A stretch of DNA of 64,000 nt from Exercitatus varius (GTDB lineage Bacteria; Pseudomonadota; Gammaproteobacteria; Enterobacterales; Pasteurellaceae). This document shows, one piece after another, positions 43,169-52,436 of this stretch. The stretch spans positions 62,001-126,000 of the forward strand of contig NZ_JARQTO010000003.1 in assembly GCF_029577735.1 (NCBI RefSeq), in the 5' to 3' direction. Numbering within the stretch: the first letter of the stretch is position 1; the number at the start of each line of letters is the position of its first letter. A program made the position numbers and the translations under genes. Under the pieces are notes generated by a model. The model did no database searches. It saw nothing but the letters and a program-made list of their open reading frames with translations, and was not told where the DNA came from.

Positions 43169-44449
43169 ATGGAACAATTACAGCACGCGTTGTCAGAACA
43201 AGTCAAAACGCACCCGTTCACCCCACAATCTCCGACGATCACCGCATTTCGGGCGGAAATGCCGGCAGTCGGTTCGCTGTTGCCGTGGCTGAAAGGGCAG
43301 ACGATGTTCCCGCAATATTATTTGAACTTTCGCGACAGCGCCCGCTGCATTGCCGCTATCGGTAAAGTGCGGTCGTTTTCCAGCGAGATTTCGGCGCAGG
43401 AATTTGTCCGCCAAACGGATTTGCTTGTGGTGGGCGGTTTAACTTTTGACAAACGGGCGACATTCTGGTTGCCGCGAATGGTATTGGAGCAGACGGATAA
43501 TAAGCTGTACGCCACGCTTTATGCGGACGGCGCACAAAACCCGCAAAGCGAACGTCAGGCGGCGCTGGATGCGATAAAAACGTTGTCAAATTCGACCGCA
43601 CTTTCGCCGGTGCGGCAACCGTTGCGAATCGATACGCAAAAAGCGGATGAAAACCGCTGGCGCGCCTGGGTGCAAAAAGCGGTCGACGCCATTGAGTGCG
43701 GAGATTTCACCAAAGTCGTTCTGGCGAACGAAACCTGTTTTGTTGCGTCAAATCCCATTGACGGTAAAGATTTTTTAGCCGAAAGCGAAAAGCAAAATAC
43801 CGGATGTTATCATTTTTTATACGCGGAAAATCCGCAGCGGACTTTTGTGGGATCGACGCCGGAACGTCTGTTTGCCCGGCACAACGGTTCTATTCAAACG
43901 GAAGCGTTAGCCGGCACCGCCGCCATGAGCGAAGATCCGATTCAAAATCAGCGGGAAGCCGCATGGTTACTGAGCGATCCGAAAAATGACAACGAAAATC
44001 TGCTGGTGGTTCAGGATATTTGTGATAACTTAGCAAATTATGTCCGGCGGCTGGATGTGGGCGAAGTGGGGTTGAAACAGCTTCGCCGCGTGCAACATTT
44101 GCGTCGTCGGATTCAGGCGGAATTAAAACCGCCGTTTTCCGACGCCGCTTGTTTACAGGCGATTCATCCTACCGCGGCGGTTTCCGGTTTGCCGCAAAAA
44201 AAAGCGTTGGATTTTTTAAAAAACACGGAAAATTTTGACCGCACTTGGTATGCGGGAACATTGGGCGTTATGACCAAAAATCACAGCGAATTCTGCGTAA
44301 CTATTCGTTCCGCATTTATTGAATCGAATAAAATCCGCGTTTTTGCCGGCGCGGGCATTGTGGCGGGTTCCGTCCCCCTGTTAGAATGGCGGGAAATAGA
44401 ACGCAAAGCCTCGGGCTTATTAACCTTATTAACACATCACGGAGAGTAA
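43169..44449 (+). CDS. menF: Isochorismate synthase MenF
   Basis: MenF converts chorismate to isochorismate, the first step of menaquinone synthesis. The 426-residue product has the chorismate-binding family motifs VVLANETCF, RTFVGSTPERLF, EALAGTAAMSEDP, IHPTAAVSGLPQKKAL and GAGIVAGSVPLLEWREIERK. It ends three bases before menD. Three uptake sequences (near 43364, 43592 and 44237) lie within this single gene, more than in any neighbour. Confidence 0.95.
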   Translation: MEQLQHALSEQVKTHPFTPQSPTITAFRAEMPAVGSLLPWLKGQTMFPQYYLNFRDSARCIAAIGKVRSFSSEISAQEFVRQTDLLVVGGLTFDKRATFWLPRMVLEQTDNKLYATLYADGAQNPQSERQAALDAIKTLSNSTALSPVRQPLRIDTQKADENRWRAWVQKAVDAIECGDFTKVVLANETCFVASNPIDGKDFLAESEKQNTGCYHFLYAENPQRTFVGSTPERLFARHNGSIQTEALAGTAAMSEDPIQNQREAAWLLSDPKNDNENLLVVQDICDNLANYVRRLDVGEVGLKQLRRVQHLRRRIQAELKPPFSDAACLQAIHPTAAVSGLPQKKALDFLKNTENFDRTWYAGTLGVMTKNHSEFCVTIRSAFIESNKIRVFAGAGIVAGSVPLLEWREIERKASGLLTLLTHHGE

Positions 44450-44451
44450 CT

Positions 44452-46158
44452 ATGTCAATCAGCACCTTTAACCGTTGTTGGTCAAAAGTGATTTTGGAAA
44501 CTTTGGTTCGTCATAACGTGAAACACGTGTGTATCGCGCCGGGATCGCGTTCAACTCCGTTAACTCTTGAAGCTGTCCGTTTACAGGAACGCGGCAAAGT
44601 ACATTGCCATACCCATTTTGATGAGCGCGGTTTGGGCTTTTTAGCCTTGGGCATGGCGAAATCCTCCAATTCGCCGGCGGCGGTGATTGTGACGTCCGGC
44701 ACGGCGGCGGCCAATTTATATCCGGCGATTGTGGAAGCGCGTCAAAGCGGTGAAAAACTGATCGTCTTAACGGCGGATCGTCCGCCCGAATTATTGGAAT
44801 GCGGAGCCAATCAGGCGATTTTGCAGGAAAATATGTTCGCGCATTATCCTGTCGCGACCGTGAATTTACCGAAACCGAGTCAGAGTTACGCCGCGAAATG
44901 GCTGATTTCCACGTTGGATCAGGCTTGTCACCGCCAGTTTGTAGAGAAAGGCGTGGTGCATATCAATGTGCCTTTCGCCGAGCCTTTATATGAAGCCGAT
45001 GTGAACGAAATTGACGAACACGTCTGGCTGGGGCCGGTTCGTCGCTGGTTAGGGCAAAACAAAAAATGGGCGGAATATCAGGAACCGCAGCTGGAAGTGT
45101 TAATGCACGAACATTGGGACGACTGGCGCACCAAGCGCGGTGTGATTGTGGCGGGCAAATTGCCGCAAGGGCACGGCATGGGGCTGAAACTTTGGGTGGA
45201 AACCATGGGCTGGGTGCTGTTAACCGATGTGCAATCCGGCGTGGAACCGACGTTGCCTTACGCCGACATCTGGCTTGCTAACAAAACCGTGCGGGAAAAA
45301 TTATTGCAGGCGGATTTGGTGGTTCAACTGGGTTCGCATTTTGTCAGCAAACGCATTAATCAGTTTTTATCGGATTTTAAAGGCGAGTTTTGGCTGGTGG
45401 ACGAATCGCCGAAGCGGATTGATCCTTATCACCATATTCAAACCCGTTTTAACGCCAAAGCGCATTTATGGCTGCGCGCGCATCCGCCGTTGCGGCAAAA
45501 ACCTTGGCTGCTGGAAGCGGTGGCGTTATCGAATTTCTGCGCTAGTTTCATCGAGCAACAAGTGGGCGGCAGTTTGAACGAAGCCTCGTTGGCTCATCAC
45601 ATTGAGCGGGCTTTTCCGAAAAATGCGGCCTTATTCCTCGGCAACAGTTTATTTGTGCGATTAGTGGACGCCTTAACCAAGCGTACCGAAAATTATCCGA
45701 TTTATACCAATCGCGGCGCCAGTGGCATCGACGGTTTAATCGCCACCGCCGTCGGCGTCGGCATCGGCGCGAATCAGGCGGTTGCGGCCGTGATTGGCGA
45801 TATGTCCGCGCTGCATGATTTGAATTCTTTGGCGTTACTGAAAAAAGTGACGCAGCCGTTCGTGCTGTTTGTGATTAATAATAACGGCGGTGCAATTTTC
45901 GATATGCTGCCGGTGGATGCCGATGCGAAAAACGCTTATTATCGGCTGCCGCATAATCTCGGTTTTGCGGAAGCGGCGTCGGTTTTCGATCTCAAATACG
46001 CCCGCCCTTACACCTGGGCGGATTTGGGTTCCGTGCTGAAACAGGCGTATATGCGCAAAGAAGCGACAGTGATTGAAATTAAAGCCGGTCCGAACGATGC
46101 CACCAATTTGTATAAACGTTTGCTGGAACAGATTAGTTTTGCCGTAATCGGGGCGTAA
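44452..46158 (+). CDS. menD: SEPHCHC synthase MenD
   Basis: MenD is a thiamine-diphosphate enzyme joining isochorismate to 2-oxoglutarate in menaquinone synthesis. From ATG 44452 (MSISTFNRCWSKVILETLVR) it has 568 residues. The catalytic N-terminal domain has HVCIAPGSRSTPLTLEA and FDERGLGFLALGMAKS. The C-terminal domain has the ThDP signature GDMSALHDLNSLALL and NNNGGAIFDMLP. GGAGAG precedes this ATG; the earlier in-frame codon at 44386 lies inside menF. menF is directly upstream. No other men genes are in the window. Confidence 0.96.
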   Translation: MSISTFNRCWSKVILETLVRHNVKHVCIAPGSRSTPLTLEAVRLQERGKVHCHTHFDERGLGFLALGMAKSSNSPAAVIVTSGTAAANLYPAIVEARQSGEKLIVLTADRPPELLECGANQAILQENMFAHYPVATVNLPKPSQSYAAKWLISTLDQACHRQFVEKGVVHINVPFAEPLYEADVNEIDEHVWLGPVRRWLGQNKKWAEYQEPQLEVLMHEHWDDWRTKRGVIVAGKLPQGHGMGLKLWVETMGWVLLTDVQSGVEPTLPYADIWLANKTVREKLLQADLVVQLGSHFVSKRINQFLSDFKGEFWLVDESPKRIDPYHHIQTRFNAKAHLWLRAHPPLRQKPWLLEAVALSNFCASFIEQQVGGSLNEASLAHHIERAFPKNAALFLGNSLFVRLVDALTKRTENYPIYTNRGASGIDGLIATAVGVGIGANQAVAAVIGDMSALHDLNSLALLKKVTQPFVLFVINNNGGAIFDMLPVDADAKNAYYRLPHNLGFAEAASVFDLKYARPYTWADLGSVLKQAYMRKEATVIEIKAGPNDATNLYKRLLEQISFAVIGA

Positions 46159-46323
46159 GCGGAATAAAAGTGCGGTCAAAAAAATGAAGGTTTTTTACTG
46201 CGGCGAACATTTCGGCATTTTGACAGTCTATAATTTAAATGCGTTCGTATAAATACAAGGGCAAACAGGTGGGTTTGACAGAATCCGCCTTTTATTTTTG
46301 AGAAAATTAAATGGAAAATTACA

Positions 46324-47121
46324 ATGAGTGAGAACACACTGATTGAAGTGAACAATCTCACGTTCAAACGTGGTGAACGAACCATTTATGACAACCTAAA
46401 TTTGCGCGTGGAAAAAGGCAAGATCACGGCAATTATGGGGCCGTCGGGAATTGGTAAAACCACGCTGTTAAAACTGATTGGCGGGCAACTGCACCCGGAA
46501 CAAGGGGAAATTCTGTTCGAAGGCGCCGACATTTGCAAAATGTCTCGTTCGGAATTGTATAAAATCCGTCAACGCATGGGAATGCTGTTTCAGTCCGGCG
46601 CCTTGTTTACCGATATTTCGACCTTTGAGAATGTGGCGTTTCCCATTCGCGAACATACCCGCTTGCCGGAATCCATTATCCGCAAAATGGTGCTGATGAA
46701 GCTGGAAGCCGTGGGATTGCGCGGTGCGGCGGATTTAATGCCGTCGGAATTATCGGGCGGCATGGCGCGACGTGCGGCTTTGGCGCGAACCATTGCGCTG
46801 GATCCTGAATTAATCATGTATGACGAACCCTTTACCGGCCAGGATCCCATCAGCATGGGCGTGATTATCAGCTTAATCAAACGTTTGAACGAAGCGTTGA
46901 ATCTGACCTCTATCGTAGTTTCCCACGATGTGCAGGAAGTATTGAGTATTGCCGATTACGCTTACATTATTGCGAATAAACGGGTCGTGGCGGAAGGCAA
47001 ACCGGCGGATTTACTGAAAAGCGAAGATCCGCAAGTGGTGCAGTTTATTCAAGGGAAAGAAGACGGCCCCGTGCGTTTTCATTATCCCGCCGATGATTAT
47101 TTGGGGGATTTGTTCCAATGA
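46324..47121 (+). CDS. mlaF: Phospholipid ABC transporter ATPase MlaF
   Basis: MlaF powers the MlaFEDB complex, which moves phospholipids between the inner membrane and the periplasmic carrier MlaC. The 265-residue ATPase has Walker A GPSGIGKTT, the unusual signature LSGGMARRAALAR, Walker B LIMYDEPFTGQDP and the switch His in VVSHD. Its stop overlaps the mlaE start (ATGA). It opens the mla operon. Confidence 0.96.
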   Translation: MSENTLIEVNNLTFKRGERTIYDNLNLRVEKGKITAIMGPSGIGKTTLLKLIGGQLHPEQGEILFEGADICKMSRSELYKIRQRMGMLFQSGALFTDISTFENVAFPIREHTRLPESIIRKMVLMKLEAVGLRGAADLMPSELSGGMARRAALARTIALDPELIMYDEPFTGQDPISMGVIISLIKRLNEALNLTSIVVSHDVQEVLSIADYAYIIANKRVVAEGKPADLLKSEDPQVVQFIQGKEDGPVRFHYPADDYLGDLFQ

Positions 47122-47897
47122 TTGTGAAATTAATCTCTGACTTCGGCGCGGCCGCTATCAAATCCGTGCAGGCGCTCGGACGTTCGGGCTTTATGTTGTT
47201 CGGTGCGCTGGTGGGCAAACCGCAATTTCGCAAGCACACGCCGTTATTGCTTAAACAGTTGCATGTGCTTGGCGTCCAATCTTTGCTGATTATTTTGATG
47301 TCGGGCTTTTTTATCGGCATGGTGCTGGGTTTGCAAGGTTATGTCGTACTGGTGGATTTCGCGGCGGAAGCGAATGTCGGTCAGCTGGTGGCATTGGCGT
47401 TATTGCGCGAATTAGGGCCGGTGGTGACTGCGCTTTTATTCGCCGGTCGGGCGGGTTCCGCGTTGACGGCCGAAATCGGTCTGATGAAAGCGACGGAACA
47501 GCTTTCCAGTTTGGAAATGATGGCGGTGGATCCACTCCGACGTGTGATTGCCCCGCGTTTTTGGGCGGGTGTGATTGCCATGCCGATTTTAGCCGTGCTG
47601 TTTACGGCGGTGGGCGTGATTGGCGGTTCCTTAATCGGCGTGGACTGGAAGGGCATAGACGGCGGCAGTTTTTGGTCGGTGATGCAAAATGCGGTCGCCA
47701 CCAAAGATTTGGTTTACGGGTTTATTAAAAGTCTGGTTTTTGCGTTCACCGTCGTATGGGTGGCGTTGTTTAACGGGTACGACTGCGTGCCGACCGCGGA
47801 AGGCATCAGTCAGGCGACGACTCAAACCGTGGTGCACGCCTCCTTATTGGTATTGGGATTAGACTTCGTGTTAACCGCCATCATGTTCGGCGGCTGA
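47118..47897 (+). CDS. mlaE: Phospholipid ABC transporter permease MlaE
   Basis: MlaE is the membrane permease of the complex. The 259-residue protein has about six membrane helices and the MlaE-family core LLRELGPVVTALLFAGRAGS then ALTAEIGLMKATEQLSSLEMMAVDP. It overlaps mlaF by four bases. A 105-base gap with an uptake sequence and a short hairpin separates it from mlaD. Confidence 0.96.
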   Translation: MIVKLISDFGAAAIKSVQALGRSGFMLFGALVGKPQFRKHTPLLLKQLHVLGVQSLLIILMSGFFIGMVLGLQGYVVLVDFAAEANVGQLVALALLRELGPVVTALLFAGRAGSALTAEIGLMKATEQLSSLEMMAVDPLRRVIAPRFWAGVIAMPILAVLFTAVGVIGGSLIGVDWKGIDGGSFWSVMQNAVATKDLVYGFIKSLVFAFTVVWVALFNGYDCVPTAEGISQATTQTVVHASLLVLGLDFVLTAIMFGG

Positions 47898-48002
47898 TAA
47901 AACTCGGATCGGCTTTGCGGCGTAAAAGTGCGGTCAAAAACGGAACAGTTTTTTGGGGCTGGCAAGCCCGTGCGGAATAGTTAAAAATTAGGTTAAAAAA
48001 TT

Positions 48003-48512
48003 ATGCGACAAACAATTAAATATGAATTCTGGGTAGGTTTTTTCTTATTGCTGGGCATTGCGGCTTTAGTGTTTATGTGCCTGAAAGTCGCCAACGTGCA
48101 AGGGTTTAACGAAACAAAATCCTATCATATCACTGCAACTTTCGATAATATCGGCGGTCTTAAAGTTCGTGCGCCGATGAAAGTGGGCGGCGTGGTGATT
48201 GGTCGTGTAACGGACATTTCGTTGGACGAAAAAACCTATTTGCCGCAAGTGACGATTGCGGTGAATGACGAATACAATCAAATCCCCGACAACAGCTCAC
48301 TTTCCATTAAAACTTCGGGATTGCTGGGCGAGCAGTATATTTCTTTGAATGTGGGTTTTGATGACGGTGAAACCGCCATGCTGAAAGAGGGAAGCAAAAT
48401 TGTAGATACCAAATCGGCGATGGTGTTGGAAGATCTTATCGGCCAGTTCTTGTACGGCGATAAGGACAAAAAAGACGGAGCGACGACGGGCGAAACGCCG
48501 GCAGCTCAGTAA
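48003..48512 (+). CDS. mlaD: Outer-membrane lipid asymmetry protein MlaD
   Basis: MlaD forms the periplasmic MCE ring that passes lipid between MlaE and MlaC. The 169-residue protein has one N-terminal helix (FWVGFFLLLGIAALVFMCLK) and one MCE domain (TATFDNIGGLKVRAPMKVGG). The C-terminus is a short flexible tail (KKDGATTGETPAAQ). Confidence 0.96.
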   Translation: MRQTIKYEFWVGFFLLLGIAALVFMCLKVANVQGFNETKSYHITATFDNIGGLKVRAPMKVGGVVIGRVTDISLDEKTYLPQVTIAVNDEYNQIPDNSSLSIKTSGLLGEQYISLNVGFDDGETAMLKEGSKIVDTKSAMVLEDLIGQFLYGDKDKKDGATTGETPAAQ

Positions 48513-48544
48513 TTTTATTAGGAAAGCAAAGTTTAGGAGTAATC

Positions 48545-49177
48545 ATGAAGCTTTTATTTAAAACGTGGTTATCAAAAATGGTCGTATTGGCGACCGCACT
48601 TTTGGCCGTGCAAACCGTGACGGCGGCGGAAGGTCCTTATGAATTAACGCAGCGGGCGGCGGATAAGTTGTTTGCCGATTTGAAAGCCAATAATGCGGCA
48701 ATCAAATCCAATCCGAATATGCTGAAAAATATCGTGCGTAACGATTTAATGCCTTACGTGCACGTGAATTATGCGGGATCGTTAGTATTGGGACAGTATT
48801 TCCGTTCGACCACGCCGCAGCAGCGCGAAACGTTCTTTGCCGCTTTCGATAAATTTATCGAGCAGGCTTATGCTCAGGCGTTAACCATGTACAACGGACA
48901 AGACGTACAAGTTCAGAAAGCTCAATTAAACGGTGACAGTCAGGCCAGCGTCAAGGTAAAACTGATCCAGGCGCAACCGCTGAATCTTACTTTCCAATGG
49001 CGTAAAAACAGTAAAACCGGACAATGGCAGGTTTATGATATGACGGCGGAAGGCGTGAGCATGGTTGAAACCAAAAAACAGGAATGGAGCAACATTTTGC
49101 GTAAAGAAGGTATCGACGCTTTAACCGCGCAAGTACAGAAAGCAGCGGCCGTTCCGGTCACTTTTAGCAAAAAATAA
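48545..49177 (+). CDS. mlaC: Periplasmic phospholipid carrier MlaC
   Basis: MlaC is the soluble shuttle that binds phospholipid tails between the outer membrane MlaA complex and MlaD. The 210-residue protein has a signal peptide cleaved after TAA/AEG near residue 28. The MlaC fold has IVRNDLMPYVHVNYAGSLVLG and NLTFQWRKNSKTGQWQVYDM. An uptake sequence in the signal-peptide codons encodes Ala-Thr-Ala-Leu. Confidence 0.95.
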   Translation: MKLLFKTWLSKMVVLATALLAVQTVTAAEGPYELTQRAADKLFADLKANNAAIKSNPNMLKNIVRNDLMPYVHVNYAGSLVLGQYFRSTTPQQRETFFAAFDKFIEQAYAQALTMYNGQDVQVQKAQLNGDSQASVKVKLIQAQPLNLTFQWRKNSKTGQWQVYDMTAEGVSMVETKKQEWSNILRKEGIDALTAQVQKAAAVPVTFSKK

Positions 49178-49181
49178 TGTT

Positions 49182-49532
49182 ATGACTCAAGCTGAAAAAC
49201 TCACGTGGTCGACAGCGCAAAATGATGATAAAATGGCTTTCCGATTAATTGGAGAGCTTTCGCGCGATACGTTGTTGCCTTTGTGGCAGCAGCGTTTTGC
49301 CGTTTTATCGGACAAGCAAATTGCTCGCCAAAACGTAATTTTTGATTTATCAACGATTACTCGAATGGATAGTGCGGGTTTTGCGCTGCTTTGTGATCTC
49401 ATTTATCAAGTGCGCCGGGTTCAGGAGCCGGATAAAACTCTGACCATTGAACATGCGCCTTCACAATTACTTACCCTGGCCGAACTGTTTGATTTAGATC
49501 AGTGGCTGAGTGGTTTTCTTCAAACTCATTAA
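49182..49532 (+). CDS. mlaB: STAS-domain protein MlaB
   Basis: MlaB binds MlaF and supports assembly and activity of the transporter. The 116-residue protein has the STAS fold, with VIFDLSTITRMDSAGFALLC including the conserved DSAG loop. It starts four bases after mlaC, and ibaG begins shortly after it. Confidence 0.92.
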   Translation: MTQAEKLTWSTAQNDDKMAFRLIGELSRDTLLPLWQQRFAVLSDKQIARQNVIFDLSTITRMDSAGFALLCDLIYQVRRVQEPDKTLTIEHAPSQLLTLAELFDLDQWLSGFLQTH

Positions 49533-49552
49533 CCTTACAACGGAATTCTGGA

Positions 49553-49810
49553 ATGGAACCGCAAGAAATCGAACGTATTTTAAAAGAATCCCTTAATCTT
49601 GATGAAGTATATGCGCAAGGCGAAGACGCGCACTTCAGCGTCATCGTGGTAAATGACGATATCGCAAAATTGTCGCGCATTAAACAACAACAAACGATTT
49701 ATGCGCCGCTGATGTCGTATTTTCAAACCGGTGAAATTCATGCGTTAACCATTAAAACCTACGATAAAGCGAAATGGGCGCGTGATCGCGTTCTGAACGT
49801 ATTAAATTAG
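49553..49810 (+). CDS. ibaG: BolA-family protein IbaG
   Basis: IbaG is an 85-residue BolA-like protein that partners with monothiol glutaredoxin and iron-sulfur clusters. I use ATG 49553 (MEPQEIERILKESLNL); an upstream in-frame codon at 49502 overlaps mlaB. The fold shows HFSVIVVNDDIAKLSRIKQQ and EIHALTIKTYDKAKW. The mlaB-ibaG-murA order is the same as in E. coli. Confidence 0.92.
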   Translation: MEPQEIERILKESLNLDEVYAQGEDAHFSVIVVNDDIAKLSRIKQQQTIYAPLMSYFQTGEIHALTIKTYDKAKWARDRVLNVLN

Positions 49811-49822
49811 GAGGTAATGAAA

Positions 49823-51085
49823 ATGGAAAAATTCCGTGTATATGGCCAATCAACATTAAGCGGTGAAGTGCGGATTTCCGGGGCGAAAAATGCTGCGCTT
49901 CCCATTCTTTTTGCCGCAATTCTGGCGGAAGAACCCGTTAAGTTAATTAATGTTCCCGAATTAAAAGACGTCGACACCACTTTTGAAATTCTGCGAAAAC
50001 TCGGCGTCACCGTTGAGCGCAGAGACGATAAAACCGTGTTAATTGATGCGTCTAAAATCGATCGTTACGTTGCGCCTTACGAATTGGTGAAAACCATGCG
50101 CGCCTCAATCTGGGCGTTAGCGCCGTTGCTTACCCGTTTTCATGAAGGACAGGTGTCTTTGCCGGGCGGTTGTACCATCGGCGCCCGTCCGGTGGATATG
50201 CATATTTCCGGCTTGGAAAAAATGGGCGCGACCATCGAACTGGATGAAGGTTATGTGAAAGCGACGGTCAGCGGTTGTTTAACCGGCACTCGTATTTATA
50301 TGGATAAAGTCAGCGTTGGCGCTACGTTATCGCTGATTATGGCGGCAACCCTGGCGAAGGGAACCACCACCATTGAAAATGCCGCACGCGAGCCTGAAAT
50401 TGTGGATACGGCGGATTTCCTGAATAAAATGGGCGCGAAAATTTCAGGCGCCGGTACCGATACCATTACGATCGAAGGCGTGAGCCGTTTAGGCGGTTGC
50501 GAGCACAGCATTGTGCCAGATCGTATCGAAACCGGGACGTTCTTAATCGCCGCGGCGATTTCCGGCGGCCGCATTACTTGTCATAACACCAAAGCGGATA
50601 CCCTTGATGCGGTGATTGAAAAATTGCGTGAAGCGGGTATGCAGGTGGAAGTGACGGAAAACACCATTACGCTGGATTCGTGCGGACAGCGTCCGAAAGC
50701 GGTAAATATCCGCACCATGCCGCACCCGGGTTTTCCGACGGATATGCAGGCGCAGTTTACTTTGCTGAACGTTGTGGCGGAGGGAACCAGTAAAATCACC
50801 GAAACCATTTTCGAAAACCGCTTTATGCACGTGCCGGAATTAATCCGCATGGGCGCAAAAGGGGAAATCGAGGGCAATACGGCGATTATCCACGGCGTGG
50901 AACGTTTGTCCGGCGCGCAGGTGATGGCGACGGATTTACGGGCATCCATCAGTTTGGTACTGGCCGGCTGTATTGCAAACGGCGAAACCGTGGTGGATCG
51001 GATTTATCACATTGATCGCGGTTACGAACATATCGAAGACAAATTACGCGGCTTAGGCGCTCGAATCGAACGTTTTTCCGAATAG
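49823..51085 (+). CDS. murA: UDP-N-acetylglucosamine 1-carboxyvinyltransferase MurA
   Basis: MurA adds enolpyruvate to UDP-GlcNAc, the first committed step of peptidoglycan synthesis and the fosfomycin target. I prefer ATG 49823 (MEKFRVYGQSTLSGEVRISG, 420 residues): AGGAGG at 49809-49814 is eight bases away, whereas ATG 49817 is too close. The PEP-binding Cys is in PGGCTIGARPVDMH. Last gene of the mla operon run. Confidence 0.96.
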   Translation: MEKFRVYGQSTLSGEVRISGAKNAALPILFAAILAEEPVKLINVPELKDVDTTFEILRKLGVTVERRDDKTVLIDASKIDRYVAPYELVKTMRASIWALAPLLTRFHEGQVSLPGGCTIGARPVDMHISGLEKMGATIELDEGYVKATVSGCLTGTRIYMDKVSVGATLSLIMAATLAKGTTTIENAAREPEIVDTADFLNKMGAKISGAGTDTITIEGVSRLGGCEHSIVPDRIETGTFLIAAAISGGRITCHNTKADTLDAVIEKLREAGMQVEVTENTITLDSCGQRPKAVNIRTMPHPGFPTDMQAQFTLLNVVAEGTSKITETIFENRFMHVPELIRMGAKGEIEGNTAIIHGVERLSGAQVMATDLRASISLVLAGCIANGETVVDRIYHIDRGYEHIEDKLRGLGARIERFSE

Positions 51086-51097
51086 TTGAAACGGTGA

Positions 51098-51362
51098 AAC
51101 CCAAAAAGCACCATCGCGCCGTCTGACATCATTAAAATGATGAACGCCATGAATTATGTGAACAACCCTGACGCCGCCCGACATTGGCGCATTCGGGCCG
51201 GTACGGCCGACCGCGACACTTCGCACGCTATCGCCGCTATGCTTGCCGTTAAATTGCAAATGAGCGGCAAACGGGCGGATTATCAAATGCCGTGGAATGT
51301 GCCGCATTCGGACGATTACGATTTGAGGAATTGTTCAACTGGGCGGATAGCATCAGTGAATA
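51098..51362 (+). pseudogene. C-terminal remnant of a tannase-like alpha/beta hydrolase
   Basis: The stretch reads KSTIAPSDIIKMMNAMNYVN, then AARHWRIRAGTADRDTSHAI and MPWNVPHSDDYDL. This resembles the C-terminal end of subtype-B tannase or esterase proteins, with His of the triad in VPHS. The N-terminal part, including the Ser nucleophile, is absent. Near 51328 one G appears to be missing; with it the tail would read LEELFNWADSISE-stop, ending at 51362. As written the frame runs on to 51385. It is both truncated and frameshifted, so not functional. Confidence 0.65.
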
Positions 51363-51372
51363 AGCGGCAGGT

Positions 51373-51402
51373 AAAAGTGCGGTAAAATCTACCGCACTTT
51401 TC
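51373..51402 (+). terminator. Inverted uptake-sequence pair
   Basis: AAAAGTGCGGT-AAAATCT-ACCGCACTTTT is an 11-bp perfect stem. It may close the murA transcript. Only a T run of four follows, so strength is uncertain. Confidence 0.8.
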
Positions 51403-51432
51403 GGGCGGTTTGAAATCGAACTCAACACAGAG

Positions 51433-51729
51433 ATGAAACAACATCAATATCGTATTACTGTAGAACATCTTGCCGACAAAGACGGCAATGCAGTTGAACG
51501 CAAAGCGCTGCGGTTTGACGCACCTAACCACGATGATATTTTTGAGATTATAGAGCGCACCAAAGAGCGTGAAGGAATGAGCGACAACATCGCCGAACGT
51601 TTTGCGGTCGGGCTAAAACTCATGACCGAGCCGATGATGGAAGATAAAGACAATCCGTTATTCAGCCGGTTAAGACCGCATATTATGGAAATGATGAAAA
51701 TCATAAAACAAAAAGATAAGCACGAATAA
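51433..51729 (+). CDS. DUF3861 family protein
   Basis: This 98-residue protein starts MKQHQYRITVEHLADKDGNA and continues with RFDAPNHDDIFEIIERTKER. It matches the small DUF3861 family, which has no assigned role. It has no membrane segment or signal. It is free-standing between the tannase remnant and the nickel operon. Confidence 0.8.
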   Translation: MKQHQYRITVEHLADKDGNAVERKALRFDAPNHDDIFEIIERTKEREGMSDNIAERFAVGLKLMTEPMMEDKDNPLFSRLRPHIMEMMKIIKQKDKHE

Positions 51730-51800
51730 AAGCGCGGCATTTAAAAACTTCACCAAAATTGACCGCACTTTTCAGGTTATTTGCCCGCGGACGCCGTTTC

Positions 51801-52436
51801 TTAGCCGTTTTCCGGTTTTCGCAGCCACAGCACCGAATCCGCCAGTTGTTCCGTAAAGGCGGAATCGTGGGAGGCAATCAACATAGGCAGGTTTAAATCG
51901 CGCAAAAGTGCGGTGAGTTTTTTGATATTTTTACTGTCCAGGCCGTTGGTGGGTTCGTCTAACAACAACATTTCCGGCCGCATCGCCAATACGCCCGCCA
52001 ACGCGACGAAATTTTTCTCGCCGCCGGACAGCACGTTAACCGAGCGATCTTTCAGGTAATCCATTCCCAGTTTTTCCAGCTGTCGCCGCGCAACGGTATA
52101 GGCTTCGGGTTTGGATAAACCTTGATTAAGCGGGCCGAACGCCACATCGTCCAAAACGGTCGGGCCGAATAGTTGATCGTCCGGATTCTGAAAACAAAAT
52201 CCTATCCGACCGCGAAACGGCCGAAAATCTTTTTCCGTTTGGCAAAGCGCGCCGAATAATCGGATTTCCCCTTGTTGGGCGGGAATAAAACCCAGCAACG
52301 CTTGCAATAACGTGCTTTTTCCCGTCCCGATTTCGCCTTGTAAGAACAGGCGCCGGATTCCTTCAAGCCGAAAGCTGAGATCCCGAATAATCCATTGATC
52401 GCCCCGCCGAACGGAAAGATGATTAACGCTGAGCAT
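51801..52436 (-). CDS. nikO: Nickel ECF transporter ATPase NikO
   Basis: NikO is the ATP-binding subunit of the energy-coupling-factor nickel importer. I use ATG 52436 (MLSVNHLSVRRGDQW, 211 residues); earlier codons lie inside nikQ. It has Walker A GEIGTGKSTLLQ, the Q-loop FCFQNPDDQLFGPTV, signature VLSGGEKNF, Walker B MLLLDEPTNGLD and switch IASHD. It overlaps nikQ by 14 bases. Uptake sequences lie near 51905 and 52456. Confidence 0.92.
   Translation of the reverse strand: MLSVNHLSVRRGDQWIIRDLSFRLEGIRRLFLQGEIGTGKSTLLQALLGFIPAQQGEIRLFGALCQTEKDFRPFRGRIGFCFQNPDDQLFGPTVLDDVAFGPLNQGLSKPEAYTVARRQLEKLGMDYLKDRSVNVLSGGEKNFVALAGVLAMRPEMLLLDEPTNGLDSKNIKKLTALLRDLNLPMLIASHDSAFTEQLADSVLWLRKPENG

Noticed and set aside
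47925..47975. Third copy of the structured intergenic repeat
   Set aside because: It shares the uptake sequence and A/T runs, but its hairpin (GGGCTGGCAAGCCC) differs and it lacks the GGTGGCGAAGCC core.
51137..51385. Intact 82-codon gene after murA
   Set aside because: It is only the tail of a larger hydrolase family, and the last 20 codons come from a frameshift.
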